Source: Haloplanus sp. CK5-1 (GTDB lineage: Archaea > Halobacteriota > Halobacteria > Halobacteriales > Haloferacaceae). Taken from it: 64,000 bases of DNA. This document shows, one piece after another, positions 53,971 to 62,650 of the stretch (positions are counted from its first letter, which is position 1; each line of letters begins with the position of its first letter). The position numbers and the translations under genes were made by a program. A model generated the notes under the pieces. That model saw only the letters and a list, made by a program, of their open reading frames with translations, was not told the DNA's origin and did no database searches. Location of the stretch: NCBI RefSeq assembly GCF_037201915.1, contig NZ_CP147505.1, positions 248,001 through 312,000 on the forward strand. Reading direction: 5' to 3'.

Positions 53971-53992
53971 ACCCCATCGTTTCGGGTGGAAG
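53971..53992 (-). promoter_or_regulatory. Origin recognition box (ORB) nearest orc1
   Basis: The minus-strand sequence TCTTCCACCCGAAACGATGGGG matches the other two ORBs except for one base in AAGGGG. It begins only about 9 bp from the orc1 ATG, so it may also allow Orc1 to autoregulate its own promoter. Confidence 0.75.
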
Positions 53993-54227
53993 ACGCGCCG
54001 ATATCGGGGTGACTCGACTGGAATCGACCCGGCGTCCGTCCGAGCGCGTCCAAATGATCCAGACGAAACAGACGAACAGACGGTAGAAAAAGTTTCCCCC
54101 TTGAGGCGCTGACCTGGTGTCTGGAAGCCAAAAACGTCACGAGAGGGGGTGTATCGGCCTGAGAAGCGATTTTCTCGATCGATCGACGAGACGGAGTTCC
54201 CGAACTCGGAACGTGTTGGGCGATCCA

Positions 54228-54262
54228 CACCCACCCCCCCACCCCTTCGTTTCGGGTGGAAC
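54228..54262 (-). promoter_or_regulatory. Origin recognition box (ORB) with G-string, left of the unwinding element
   Basis: The minus-strand sequence GTTCCACCCGAAACGAAGGGG is followed by a long run of G residues interrupted by T. It points the opposite way from the box at 54442 across the AT-rich core. Confidence 0.8.
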
Positions 54263-54298
54263 GGATTGAAGGGGTGGGGAGGGGGAGGGAACTCTAGC

Positions 54299-54380
54299 AA
54301 GGACAATCTATAAGTAGTATTCAAAGAAACAGTATCCGTACTCCATTCTAATATATTATTTCGTAGGGTGAAGTATGCGT
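54299..54380. other. AT-rich DNA-unwinding element
   Basis: This is the most AT-rich stretch of the window, flanked by inverted ORBs. It is expected to be the melting site for Orc1/MCM loading. Confidence 0.7.
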
Positions 54381-54441
54381 ACACTACGACGTTTCTAGGT
54401 GGATCGAGTCGGTACGCTCGATGGATCGTGGAGTTGTGGCC

Positions 54442-54469
54442 GTTCCACCTGAAACGAAGGGGTGGGGGG
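54442..54469 (+). promoter_or_regulatory. Origin recognition box (ORB) with G-string, right of the unwinding element
   Basis: GTTCCACCTGAAACGAAGGGG is followed by TGGGGGG on the plus strand. It is the mirror partner of the box at 54228-54262 and completes the inverted-repeat layout expected of an Orc1-controlled origin. Confidence 0.8.
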
Positions 54470-54628
54470 CGTCCGGCTGTCCCGGGCTACGGCCGTCGGG
54501 ACGGAGCTGACATTCGGTACCTACTGACAGGCCAATTATAGTTGTCTGACGCACACTTAAGTGAACGGCGTGACCTTCATCCCGCATACGCCCTCTCGCG
54601 GTCGAAACGGGAGGTGCGGGAGGACAGG

Positions 54629-55270
54629 ATGGGACTGCTCACAGGACTCAGAGACAGCATCACACGCGTGACGGATCGACTGTTCTCGGCCAGCGATCCC
54701 AAGCGGATCGGGATCTACGGACCGCCCAACGCCGGGAAGACAACGCTCGCGAACCGAATCGCACGCGACTGGACGGGGGACGCCGTCGGCCCGGAGAGCC
54801 ACGTCCCCCACGAGACCCGCCGCGCCCGCCGGAAGGAGAACGTTGAGATAGAGCGCAACGGGAGTACCGTCACCATCGACATCGTCGACACGCCCGGCGT
54901 GACGACGAAGGTCGACTACAAGGAGTTCCTCGAACACGACATCGACGAGGAGGACGCAGTCCGGCGGTCCCGGGAGGCCACCGAGGGCGTCGCCGAGGCG
55001 ATGCACTGGCTTCGCGAGGACGTCGACGGCGTGATCTACGTCCTCGACAGCACCGAGGATCCGTTCACCCAAGTCAATACGATGCTCATCGGGATCATCG
55101 AGAGCCAGGATCTCCCGGTGCTCATCTTCGCGAACAAGACCGATCTGGACGACTCGAACGTCAAGCGGATCGGGGACGCCTTCCCACAACACGAGACGGT
55201 GCCGCTGTCGGCGCTCGAAGGCGACAACATGGACGAAGTGTACGACAAGATCGCGGAGTACTTCGGGTGA
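54629..55270 (+). CDS. oapA: Origin-associated GTP-binding protein OapA
   Basis: This 213-aa Era/Obg-like small GTPase starts MGLLTGLRDSITRV. It has G1 GPPNAGKTT, G3 DTPG (in DIVDTPGVTTK), G4 NKTD and the G5-like SAL. The upstream reading frame (from 54542) lacks a suitable start, whereas GGAGG-like sequences lie at 54610-54624. It sits next to orc1 and is the first of the conserved oap trio. Its role in origin function or replication is known only by genetics and association. It is coupled to oapB through an overlapping stop/start. Confidence 0.92.
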   Translation: MGLLTGLRDSITRVTDRLFSASDPKRIGIYGPPNAGKTTLANRIARDWTGDAVGPESHVPHETRRARRKENVEIERNGSTVTIDIVDTPGVTTKVDYKEFLEHDIDEEDAVRRSREATEGVAEAMHWLREDVDGVIYVLDSTEDPFTQVNTMLIGIIESQDLPVLIFANKTDLDDSNVKRIGDAFPQHETVPLSALEGDNMDEVYDKIAEYFG

Positions 55271-55665
55271 TGGAGATGCCGGAAGCCACTCCCACCGACG
55301 GCGACGACGGCGTGCAGATCGATCTCATCAGCGGGGCGCGGATGGAGGATCTCACGGGCATGGAGAAGATCCGACTCATCCTCGACGGCGTCCGCGAGGG
55401 TAACATCGTCATCCTCGAAGAGGGCCTTTCCCCCGACGAGGAGTCGAAACTCATCGAAGTGACGATGACCGAGATCAGCCCCGACGAGTTCAACGGGATC
55501 GAGATCGAGACCTACCCCCGATCGGAGACGGCGGATCGAAGCTTCCTCGACCGATTGATGGGTCGAGAATCCACGAAGAAACTCACCGTTATCGGGCCAG
55601 CCAACCAGATCCAGACGCTCCACAAGGACGAGAACCTCATCAGCGCGCTCGTCTCCCGGAAGTAG
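55270..55665 (+). CDS. oapB: Origin-associated protein OapB (DUF2073)
   Basis: This 131-aa protein has a start that could be ATG 55270, GTG 55267 or ATG 55276. 55270 overlaps the oapA stop by one base and is chosen. Segments LTGMEKIRLILDGV and ESKLIEVTMTEI are typical of DUF2073, named OapB in haloarchaea. No enzymatic motif is visible. It is always next to oapA and oapC. Its stop is followed 4 bp later by oapC. Confidence 0.9.
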   Translation: MEMPEATPTDGDDGVQIDLISGARMEDLTGMEKIRLILDGVREGNIVILEEGLSPDEESKLIEVTMTEISPDEFNGIEIETYPRSETADRSFLDRLMGRESTKKLTVIGPANQIQTLHKDENLISALVSRK

Positions 55666-55669
55666 ACCG

Positions 55670-56290
55670 ATGCCCCACCAGTGCACGAACTGCGAACGCG
55701 TCTTCGCCGACGGCTCCAAGGAGATGCTCTCGGGGTGTCCCGACTGCGGCGGGAACAAGTTCCAGTTCAAACCGGATTCCGCGGCCGACCCGCCGACGCT
55801 GGACGACGGACCGTCCGTGACTCCGTCCGACACCGGATCGACCGATTCGTCCCCCGCCTCGTCGCCGTCGCCCCCATCGTCCGGTCCCGCTACCTCGGAA
55901 TCCGTGGGTTCGGAGTCGGTGCCCGACACGGACGGTGAGTTCATCGAGGCCGAATCCGATCCGTCCGCCCTCGACCGAACGGAGGACACGGCTCAGGCGG
56001 ACGCTCGACGGGACGTCGTCAGCCGGGACGAACTCGACGACGTGGCCGAATCACCCCCAAAATCCGGCGACGCCGCTCGAACCATCTCCCCCGACGACGC
56101 CGAGTCTCCGGGGATCGACGACCTCCGGGAGGAACTGAACGACCAGTTCGAGAGCATCAAGATCCTCGAACCGGGGCAGTACGAACTCAACTTGATGGAA
56201 CTGTACGACCGCCAGGAGTGCATCATCTCGCTCCAGGAGGACGGTCACTACGTCATCGAAGTCGCCGACGCGTGGCGCGACGATGCGTGA
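55670..56290 (+). CDS. oapC: Origin-associated zinc-ribbon protein OapC
   Basis: This 206-aa protein has an N-terminal zinc ribbon, CTNCERVF...CPDCGG (about 5-27), a long Ser/Pro/Asp-rich disordered linker (about 38-145) and a conserved C-terminal domain containing SIKILEPGQYELNLMELYD and DGHYVIEV. OapC is the third member of the haloarchaeal origin-associated set. It is the last gene of the presumed oapABC operon. Biochemical function is not known to me. Confidence 0.92.
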   Translation: MPHQCTNCERVFADGSKEMLSGCPDCGGNKFQFKPDSAADPPTLDDGPSVTPSDTGSTDSSPASSPSPPSSGPATSESVGSESVPDTDGEFIEAESDPSALDRTEDTAQADARRDVVSRDELDDVAESPPKSGDAARTISPDDAESPGIDDLREELNDQFESIKILEPGQYELNLMELYDRQECIISLQEDGHYVIEVADAWRDDA

Positions 56291-56876
56291 CCGTCCGCTC
56301 CTCCGCCGACTCGCCACCCGTCCGCTCCTCCGCTGATCCGTCGACCCGCTTTCCCCGCTGATCTCGCTTTCCGCGACACCCGTGGTTCCTCGCTCGTCGT
56401 TTCCTTCGACCACCGTCTCATCCTCCGATCCCGTCTCTTCTCGTCACGCTTTTGTACTCCCTTCCACGATCACCGGCGTCACTTCCGCTCGGGTCCCCGA
56501 ACGTTCGTTTGCCTCCGTCGACGTCCTCCAAGCCGCCCATCCCCGTGCCGATCACCATCGTCTGTACCCCTTCATTTCTCTTCCAATTCTTCAACGTACT
56601 TGATACAGAAGCGACGAAAGACGGATATTCGTTCGAATTGAAATTATGGATATGTCGCTCGCTCCGACTCCCGCAAGCGAGTGGTGTGACGGGGGACGCG
56701 GACGCGCCGGGAGTGCCGTGAGCAGGGCGGGACCGACGGTCCCGCTGGCAGCCGGCGCGAAGCGCCGGCGACGGACGCAGTGAGCGAACGGCACGTCGGC
56801 AACGGGACGAACGAAGCGCGTCGAATGGACTCGCCGGGAGTGAAACCCTTATGAAACGGCGCGCCGAGGGTCGACC
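56291..56876. other. Intergenic region of 586 bp without a convincing gene
   Basis: The first 300 bp are pyrimidine-rich on the plus strand with a direct repeat of CCGTCCGCTCCTCCGC (start and about 35 bp later). A more AT-rich patch lies at 56590-56660. The perfect hairpin GCCGGCGC-GAA-GCGCCGGC occupies 56751-56769, and GGGACCGACGGTCCC lies just before it. Nothing here reads as a haloarchaeal protein. It may hold the oapC terminator and an upstream promoter. Confidence 0.5.
56751..56769. terminator. GC-rich hairpin in the oapC-DUF7089 intergenic region
   Basis: Eight-bp perfect arms GCCGGCGC and GCGCCGGC are separated by GAA. The stem is strong but there is no following T-run, so a terminator role is uncertain. 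Confidence 0.3.
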
Positions 56877-56966
56877 ATGAGCCAGGCGACGAAAATCGTA
56901 CTCGGAACGGTCGGCGTGTCGGCGATTCTCGCGGCCGCCCTCGTCTTGGGGATCCTTCTGGGGTGA
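56877..56966 (+). CDS. 29-residue single-TM peptide coupled to the next gene
   Basis: ATG at 56877 gives MSQATKIVLGTVGVSAIL and then an Ala/Leu/Gly-rich helix to a TGA at 56964-56966. After a short basic head it is almost wholly a membrane helix. The TGA overlaps the ATG of the following gene (TGATG), which supports translation. I recognise no family. Confidence 0.6.
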   Translation: MSQATKIVLGTVGVSAILAAALVLGILLG

Positions 56967-57754
56967 TGTTCGACCGACGGTCGCTCTCCGAGGATCTGAA
57001 CGCCGTCCGTGACCGTCACGTCCCGGGTGTCATCGTCCTCGATACGGACGCCGACTTCGAGACGCTCCCCCCGGCGACCGCCGAGGACCTCGGCCTCCTG
57101 GTCGACGCACTCGATCCGACCACCTATCCCGACGAGTGGGTCCCCGACGACGCACCGACTCCGCTCCACCGGTACGCGGGGTCCGACTTCACCGTCGGGC
57201 TCCCGGGCGACGGGACGGTCATGTGGACCCGGCAGACCGATCCCCCGACGGTTCTGGTCAAGGCACGGGCGGAGGGGACGCCCGACGACTTCCTCGAGTT
57301 CCTGATCGCCGAGGCCCTCGTCGAACTCGGCCTCGACGTCCCGGAGTCGTTTCTCGGCTTCTTCGGCGCTCGATATCCCGACCTCGACGCGGCGGTCCCG
57401 CTCGATCCGGCGTCGGTCTACCAGATCGGAGCCGCGCTCTACGTCGGATGGCTCGGCTGTCAGACTCGGCCGATATTCGTCGACTGGGCCGCGGACCGTT
57501 CTCGTCTCCACGAGGCGTGGGTCGACGCCGGCGACCGCCTCCGGGACCGAGTCGATAATCTTCCCGGTGCGGTCGCTCGTGGCGAGACCGACTTCGCGGA
57601 CGCGACCGAACTCGCCTGTGCCGCCATCAAGCACGGTCTCGACCTCCCGGCCCCGTTCGCTGCACTCGATACGACGGCCTACGTGGACCACGGCCCCGAG
57701 TACGCCGTCCGTTGGGCGGCGACGACGTTCGACCGACTCGACCGCGAGGACTGA
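56966..57754 (+). CDS. Haloarchaeal conserved protein (DUF7089-like)
   Basis: This 262-aa soluble protein starts MFDRRSLSEDLNAV. It has no named catalytic motif. Conserved-looking blocks are RYAGSDFTVGLPGDG, LGFFGARYPDLDAA and ALYVGWLGCQTRP. I associate this with the haloarchaeal DUF7089 family located beside uvrC and DUF7090/7091 genes, recalled rather than checked. It is coupled to the 29-aa membrane peptide gene. Composition is typical of a cytoplasmic haloarchaeal protein. Confidence 0.8.
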   Translation: MFDRRSLSEDLNAVRDRHVPGVIVLDTDADFETLPPATAEDLGLLVDALDPTTYPDEWVPDDAPTPLHRYAGSDFTVGLPGDGTVMWTRQTDPPTVLVKARAEGTPDDFLEFLIAEALVELGLDVPESFLGFFGARYPDLDAAVPLDPASVYQIGAALYVGWLGCQTRPIFVDWAADRSRLHEAWVDAGDRLRDRVDNLPGAVARGETDFADATELACAAIKHGLDLPAPFAALDTTAYVDHGPEYAVRWAATTFDRLDRED

Positions 57755-57780
57755 AGACCGTGGGCTGACCCGCCGTCGAC

Positions 57781-58368
57781 TCACTCCTCGTCGAACTCGA
57801 CAGTCAGGTTCCCGTCAACGTTCAAATCGAGGACGACGTCGAAGAGGTCCCGGAATCGCGCCAACACTGCCTCGTCGTGAACTTCCTTCGAGAGATGGAA
57901 CAGGCCCACGGCGTCGAACTCCACCAGCAGATCGAGGATCCGATCGGTCGCCTCGAACACCCCTTCGTCGTCGGCGTAGTACGCCATCTCGGTGAGCGAG
58001 TCGACGCTCACCCGTCGTTTCCCCTCGTGGCTCTCGAGGAACGTCCGCGTCTTGCTCACGACTCCCTCCAAATCGTCGGGCGAGGCGACGTAGTGTACTC
58101 GATCGGACGGTCGCCGGGAGTAGCCCCGTTCCACGGAGAGCGTGTCTAGAATTTCCGCCTTCGACTCGTCGACGTCGTAGTGTTCGAGTTTCTGCTCGAC
58201 CTCGCGGGCGGTGGTTCGCGTCGAGACGACGAAGAAGTTGTCCGTATCGGTCTTGAGAAAGTCGGTGTCGATTCGGTCGGTCTCGCCGATGCTCGGGTGG
58301 AGCAACAGGATGCCCGTCCCGCCGGGGATCGTCTCCGGCGCGTTGTCGATGGCGAGCGTGTAATCCAT
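57781..58368 (-). CDS. RecA/RAD55-like haloarchaeal protein (DUF7090-like), degenerate P-loop
   Basis: This 195-aa protein starts MDYTLAIDNAPETIPGGTGILLLHPSIG. The N-terminus has the layout of a KaiC/RAD55 ATPase, but the Walker A GKT is absent. Later strands (FDAVGLFHLSKEVHDE, VLDLNVDGNLTVEF) resemble the C-terminal part of KaiC-like proteins. TCTTAAGT about 28 bp upstream and GGAGGG just before the ATG support the start. It is probably a regulatory, non-hydrolysing relative. DUF name recalled from memory. Confidence 0.75.
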   Translation of the reverse strand: MDYTLAIDNAPETIPGGTGILLLHPSIGETDRIDTDFLKTDTDNFFVVSTRTTAREVEQKLEHYDVDESKAEILDTLSVERGYSRRPSDRVHYVASPDDLEGVVSKTRTFLESHEGKRRVSVDSLTEMAYYADDEGVFEATDRILDLLVEFDAVGLFHLSKEVHDEAVLARFRDLFDVVLDLNVDGNLTVEFDEE

Positions 58369-58569
58369 ATCCGTCCCTCCGAGCGGACGGACTTAAGACT
58401 GCGGATGGGCGTCACTCGCTCCCACGCGCTCGATCCGACCGTTCGTCGACGTCTCGTTCCATCCTGGGATCGAGTCCCCTCCCGATTCATACGGATTATT
58501 GTAAGTCATTACCGGTGAGTCGCCGGACCACCTTGGCGACTCACCGGTAAACAGTTACAACAAACCGTA

Positions 58570-58842
58570 TCAGACGTTCTCGTCGGGGTCGTGCCGGTCG
58601 GCCATCCGCGCCGCCTCCGACGCGTATCGCTCCCGTCGGTCGTCGTCCTCGACCGACTCGAGTGTCCCCGGGTCGGCGTCGACGGCGGCTGTGACGCCTC
58701 CCATCCGTTCGACTGCGATCGGTGCTCGCTCGATCCGCCGGACCGCCGACCCGTCGAGCGTCGCGTACGCGAGGACGATCAGGCCCTTGTCGTCGTAGTT
58801 CCGGTCGACGAGCCACAGTCGCTCCGTTCCGTCGTCGCTCAT
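58570..58842 (-). CDS. Small haloarchaeal protein (DUF7091-like)
   Basis: This 90-aa protein starts [21 protein letters not shown] compact beta-rich N-terminal half ([14 protein letters not shown]) is followed by an acidic/basic helix. GGTATAAC about 28 bp upstream gives a leaderless transcript. It is divergent from uvrC. No function is known to me. Family name recalled from its usual position. Confidence 0.75.
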   Translation of the reverse strand: MSDDGTERLWLVDRNYDDKGLIVLAYATLDGSAVRRIERAPIAVERMGGVTAAVDADPGTLESVEDDDRRERYASEAARMADRHDPDENV

Positions 58843-59008
58843 GTCTCGGGCATCGACGCCAGTGGTGTTATACCCTCGCTCTCGACCATCGTCCCCTCGC
58901 TTTATCTCCGTCCCTTCCCTCGCCCTCGCTCCATCGCTCGCTCGCAGGTTCTCGTCCGCCGCCCCGACGCGTCAGCCTCATGACCGTCTGGACGCTATGG
59001 GTTCAGTG

Positions 59009-60742
59009 ATGGACGCGACTGCGGTCACAGCGCGCGCCGCCGACCTCCCTCGTGATCCGGGTGTCTATTTCTTCTACGAGGGTGACGGCGTGCGCTACGT
59101 CGGTAAGGCGGTCGACCTTCGCGAACGGGTTCGATCCTACGCCGACCCACGGAGCGACCGCATCCGTCGGATGGTCGACCGCGCCGATCGGATCGACGTG
59201 GCGGTCACCGACACCGAGACGCAGGCGTTACTGCTGGAGGCGAACCTGATCAAGCGCCACCAGCCCCGATACAACGTCCGTCTGAAGGACGACAAGTCCT
59301 ACCCGCTGGTCCAACTCACCGACCACCCAGTGCCGCGAATCGAGGTGACCCGCGATCCCGACGAGGGAGCGACCGTGTTCGGCCCCTTCACCCGGAAGGG
59401 GCGAGTCGAGACGGCCGTCAAGGCGATCCGAGAGACCTACGGACTCCGTGGCTGTTCGGACCACGAGTACCGTAATCGTGACCGTCCCTGTCTCGACTAC
59501 GAGATGGGCCTGTGTACCGCCCCCTGTACCGGAGAGATCGGTGAGGCCGCGTACGCCGAGGACGTCGACGCGGCCGTCCATTTCTTCGAGGGAGAGACGG
59601 GAGTACTCGCCGACCCGATCCGTCGTGAGATGGAGGCAGCCGCCCAAGAGCGGTCGTTCGAACGCGCCGCCAACCTCCGGGACCGCCTCGACGCGGTCGA
59701 GTCGTTCCACGGATCGGGCGGTGACGCAGTAGCGTCGCCGGCCGACGAGCGAACCGTCGACGTGCTCGGCGCGGCCGTCGAGGGTGACCGCGCGACGGTC
59801 GCCCGCCTCCACAGCGAGCGCGGCCAACTCGTCGACCGCTCCCGGCACCGCCTCGACGCGCCCGAGGGCGAGGATCGGGTCGGGGCCCTCCTCGCCGCCT
59901 TCGTCCCGCAGTACTACACGGATCGTGACCTCCCCGACGCCGTGTTGTGTTCGGAGCAGCCCGCCGACCCCGAAGTCGTCTCGTGGCTGGAGAGTGAGGG
60001 CGTCGCCGTCCGCGTGCCCGGTGCGGGCCGCGAGGCGAAACTGGTCGATCTCGCGTTGAAGAACGCACGGCGGCACACCGGCGGTGATGACGAACTCGGG
60101 GCGCTGGCGGACGCCTTGGGGCTCGACGCCGTCGAGCGCGTCGAAGGGTTCGACGTGAGTCACTCCGGGGGTACGGCGGTCGTCGGCAGTGACGTCTGCT
60201 TCGTCGATGGGAGCGCCGAGAAGGCGGCGTATCGCCGGAAGAAACTCCCGGACCGAAACGACGACTACGCCAACATGCGCGCGCTCGTCCGCTGGCGCGC
60301 CGAACGGGCGGTCGAGGGCCGCGACGACCGTCCCGACCCGGACCTCCTGCTGATCGACGGCGGCGAGGGCCAACTCGCGGCGGCCCGCGACGCCCTCGCC
60401 GAGACCGGCTTGGACGTCCCCGCGGTGGCACTGGCGAAGGCCGAAGAACTGGTCGTCACACCGGACGGCGTCCACGACTGGGACACCGACGCCCCCCACC
60501 TACACGTCCTCCAGCGAGTCCGTGACGAGGCCCACCGCTTCGCTTCCCAGTACCACGAGAGTCTCCGAGACGACGTGTCGACGGCGCTCGACGACGTACC
60601 CGGTGTGGGTCCCGAGACGCGAAAGCGCCTCCTCCGACGGTTCGGCAGTGTCGAGAACGTCCGCTCGGCGTCGACCGCCGACCTACAGGACGTCGACGGC
60701 GTCGGCGAGAAGACGGCGGGGGCGCTCGACCGACTGTTGTGA
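59009..60742 (+). CDS. uvrC: Excinuclease ABC subunit C (UvrC)
   Basis: This 577-aa protein starts [27 protein letters not shown]. An alternative ATG lies four codons earlier. Domains in order: GIY-YIG nuclease (VYFF...[17 protein letters not shown], about 20-95), a Cys-rich region ([26 protein letters not shown]), UVR motif (about 220-245), RNase H-like 5' endonuclease ([18 protein letters not shown]) and tandem helix-hairpin-helix ([28 protein letters not shown]). UvrC makes both incisions in nucleotide excision repair with UvrAB, encoded elsewhere. Confidence 0.95.
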   Translation: MDATAVTARAADLPRDPGVYFFYEGDGVRYVGKAVDLRERVRSYADPRSDRIRRMVDRADRIDVAVTDTETQALLLEANLIKRHQPRYNVRLKDDKSYPLVQLTDHPVPRIEVTRDPDEGATVFGPFTRKGRVETAVKAIRETYGLRGCSDHEYRNRDRPCLDYEMGLCTAPCTGEIGEAAYAEDVDAAVHFFEGETGVLADPIRREMEAAAQERSFERAANLRDRLDAVESFHGSGGDAVASPADERTVDVLGAAVEGDRATVARLHSERGQLVDRSRHRLDAPEGEDRVGALLAAFVPQYYTDRDLPDAVLCSEQPADPEVVSWLESEGVAVRVPGAGREAKLVDLALKNARRHTGGDDELGALADALGLDAVERVEGFDVSHSGGTAVVGSDVCFVDGSAEKAAYRRKKLPDRNDDYANMRALVRWRAERAVEGRDDRPDPDLLLIDGGEGQLAAARDALAETGLDVPAVALAKAEELVVTPDGVHDWDTDAPHLHVLQRVRDEAHRFASQYHESLRDDVSTALDDVPGVGPETRKRLLRRFGSVENVRSASTADLQDVDGVGEKTAGALDRLL

Positions 60743-60854
60743 GCGTGCAGGTGGCGCGAGGCCTCACCGCGGGACGTGTGCCACGCTCTCGCGAGCGCCC
60801 CGCGGCCGGACGTCAGGTCACGGGGTGGCTGGCCGCGGTATCGAATAAAAAACC

Positions 60855-61769
60855 TCAGTCGATCTTCCCGTACTGCTCCGAGAGTTTCGCCGTGGCTTCG
60901 TCCATCAAGTCCGCCTCGTAGTCGTCGAGGTCCCACTCGACGACCTCCTCGACGCCGTCTGCTCCGAGTTTAATCGGGACGCCGACGGCGGTGTCGTCGT
61001 GGCCGTACTCGCCGTCGAGGACGACGCTGCCGGGGAGCACCTCGCCCGTATCGCGGAGCACCGCCTCGACCATGTGTCCGACGCCGGTCGCCGGCCCCCA
61101 CTGGGTCGCGCCCTTGCGCTCGATGACGTCCATCGCGGACTCCTGCAGCGTGTCGAGGATCTCCTCGCGCTCGTCGGCCGAGAAGTCGAGGTCGCGGCCG
61201 TCCACCCGGACCTTCGAGAAGACGGGCACCTGCGCGTCGCCGTGTTCGCCGAGGATCGTCGCCTCGACGTTCCGGACGGGAACGTCGAACCGTTCGGCGA
61301 GCACGTACCGGAAGCGCGCGGAGTCGAGGCGGCCGCCGAAGCCGATCACCGAGTGGCGGTCTCGGTCGCCGCTCTCGTAGAGGTGGCGGTTCAGCAGGTC
61401 GACAGGGTTCGAGGTCGTGATCGAGACGAAGTCGTCGTTGTACTCGGCGAGCGACGAGCCGATGTCCTCCATGATCGGCGCGTTGTCGCCTGCGAGGTCA
61501 ATCCGGGTCTGTCCCGGTTGCCGCGGGATGCCGGCAGTGATGACGACCACGTCCGACCCGGCCGTTGCCTCGTACCCGCCCTGTCGGACCACCGTGTTCG
61601 AGTCGTAGGCGATCCCATGGTTCGTGTCCGCGGCCTGCCCGACCGTCTCGCTTTCCTTGTCCGGGATGTCGACGAAGACGAGTTCGTCCGCGACCTCCCG
61701 AAGCGCGATGTTGTACCCCGCTGCGGCTCCGACGGTCCCTGCCGCGCCGATGACGCTCACTTTCGTCAT
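60855..61769 (-). CDS. mdh: Malate dehydrogenase (LDH-like)
   Basis: This 304-aa protein starts [20 protein letters not shown], the NAD-binding Rossmann motif. Catalytic residues are visible in [14 protein letters not shown] (substrate Arg), TTSNPVDLL and GEHGDAQVP (catalytic His). Gln in the substrate-specificity loop is replaced by Arg, as in malate dehydrogenases, so malate is preferred to lactate. Length equals the classical halophilic tetrameric enzyme. GTTTAATC lies about 30 bp upstream. It is convergent with uvrC. Confidence 0.95.
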   Translation of the reverse strand: MTKVSVIGAAGTVGAAAGYNIALREVADELVFVDIPDKESETVGQAADTNHGIAYDSNTVVRQGGYEATAGSDVVVITAGIPRQPGQTRIDLAGDNAPIMEDIGSSLAEYNDDFVSITTSNPVDLLNRHLYESGDRDRHSVIGFGGRLDSARFRYVLAERFDVPVRNVEATILGEHGDAQVPVFSKVRVDGRDLDFSADEREEILDTLQESAMDVIERKGATQWGPATGVGHMVEAVLRDTGEVLPGSVVLDGEYGHDDTAVGVPIKLGADGVEEVVEWDLDDYEADLMDEATAKLSEQYGKID

Positions 61770-61932
61770 ATCGCGTACAGATGACGCGGGACTCCGATTA
61801 AACGCTTCGGATAGCCGGACGTTCACCGTGCCCACACCACGGTGGCCTCGTTCTCGACGTTCGCGGCCCCAGTTGGTTTCGTCGGCGTGCCGTCCCGTGG
61901 GGTTTTTCGACTTCGGTCGCCTTCCTCGATCC

Positions 61933-62622
61933 ATGAGTGGATTCGACAAGGAGGCCGAACGCGAGCGTCTCCGGGAGAAGTACGAACGGGACCAGGAGAA
62001 GCGCGCCGCCACCCAGCGGATGAGTGAACTCCTGTTGAAGGGTGCGACGATGACGAACAGCCACTGTGATACCTGTGGCGACCCAATCTTCCGCCACGAC
62101 GGACGGGCGTTCTGTCCGACGTGTCGGGGCGAGGGCGACGCCGCTGGAGATGCGGGGACGGGAGCCACCGAGCCGGACGACACGGCCGAGGCCGACGCGC
62201 AGGCCGATACCGATTCGTCCCCGGGCCAGTCCGCCGAGTCGACCGACGGACCCACTCCGGACGAGTCGGCCACACCTGTCGAGTCCAGTACTCCCGACGC
62301 CCGCGCCACCGACGCCGACGTCGCCACCAGCGGATCCCGCAGGGCACCGTCGAGTACCGATACAGAGCGGTCACCCACACCAGCAACCGGTACCCGTGGC
62401 CGTGGTTACGACTCCGACGGTGCGACCGCAGACGTGCCGGCGCAGCGATCGTCCGATCCGGACGCAGATCCCGTCGGGACGGCCCGTGCGTCGCTCTCCC
62501 GGACCCTCGTCCGATACGCGCGGGCGGCCGAGGACGCGGACGACCCCCGTCGTGCCGCGGAACTACTCGGGGCCGCCCACGAGGCGGCCGAGACGCTCGC
62601 TGCGCTCGATCCCGTTCGCTGA
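61933..62622 (+). CDS. SSSCA1-type zinc-ribbon protein
   Basis: This 229-aa protein starts [20 protein letters not shown], a charged helix typical of the Sjogren's/scleroderma autoantigen 1 family. The zinc ribbon is [20 protein letters not shown] (about 45-64). A long Thr/Pro/Asp-rich linker (about 70-180) leads to a short helical C-terminus rich in Ala (about 185-228). Function is unknown and metal-binding is likely. The gene converges on the Hef gene. Confidence 0.88.
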   Translation: MSGFDKEAERERLREKYERDQEKRAATQRMSELLLKGATMTNSHCDTCGDPIFRHDGRAFCPTCRGEGDAAGDAGTGATEPDDTAEADAQADTDSSPGQSAESTDGPTPDESATPVESSTPDARATDADVATSGSRRAPSSTDTERSPTPATGTRGRGYDSDGATADVPAQRSSDPDADPVGTARASLSRTLVRYARAAEDADDPRRAAELLGAAHEAAETLAALDPVR

Positions 62623-62650
62623 CGGCACTACGCGCACCCACCGCCGTCAC

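Larger units (their letters stand above)
53963..54628. other. Predicted chromosomal replication origin (oriC1-type)
   Basis: About 0.6 kb lies between orc1 and oapA. It contains three ORB-like sequences with the core TTCCAC(C/T)TGAAACGA-AGGGG, in some copies followed by long G-strings. Two inverted boxes flank an AT-rich element (54299-54380, with TAATATATTATT and CTATAAGTAG), a good DNA-unwinding element in a very GC-rich genome. The position, with orc1 on one side and oapABC on the other, is the known haloarchaeal oriC1 arrangement. There is no gene in the interval. Confidence 0.9.

Noticed and set aside
54120-54152. Possible fourth ORB (CTGGAAGCCAAAAACGTCACGAGAGGGGG)
   Set aside because: It keeps only scattered matches to the other three boxes, too degenerate to claim.
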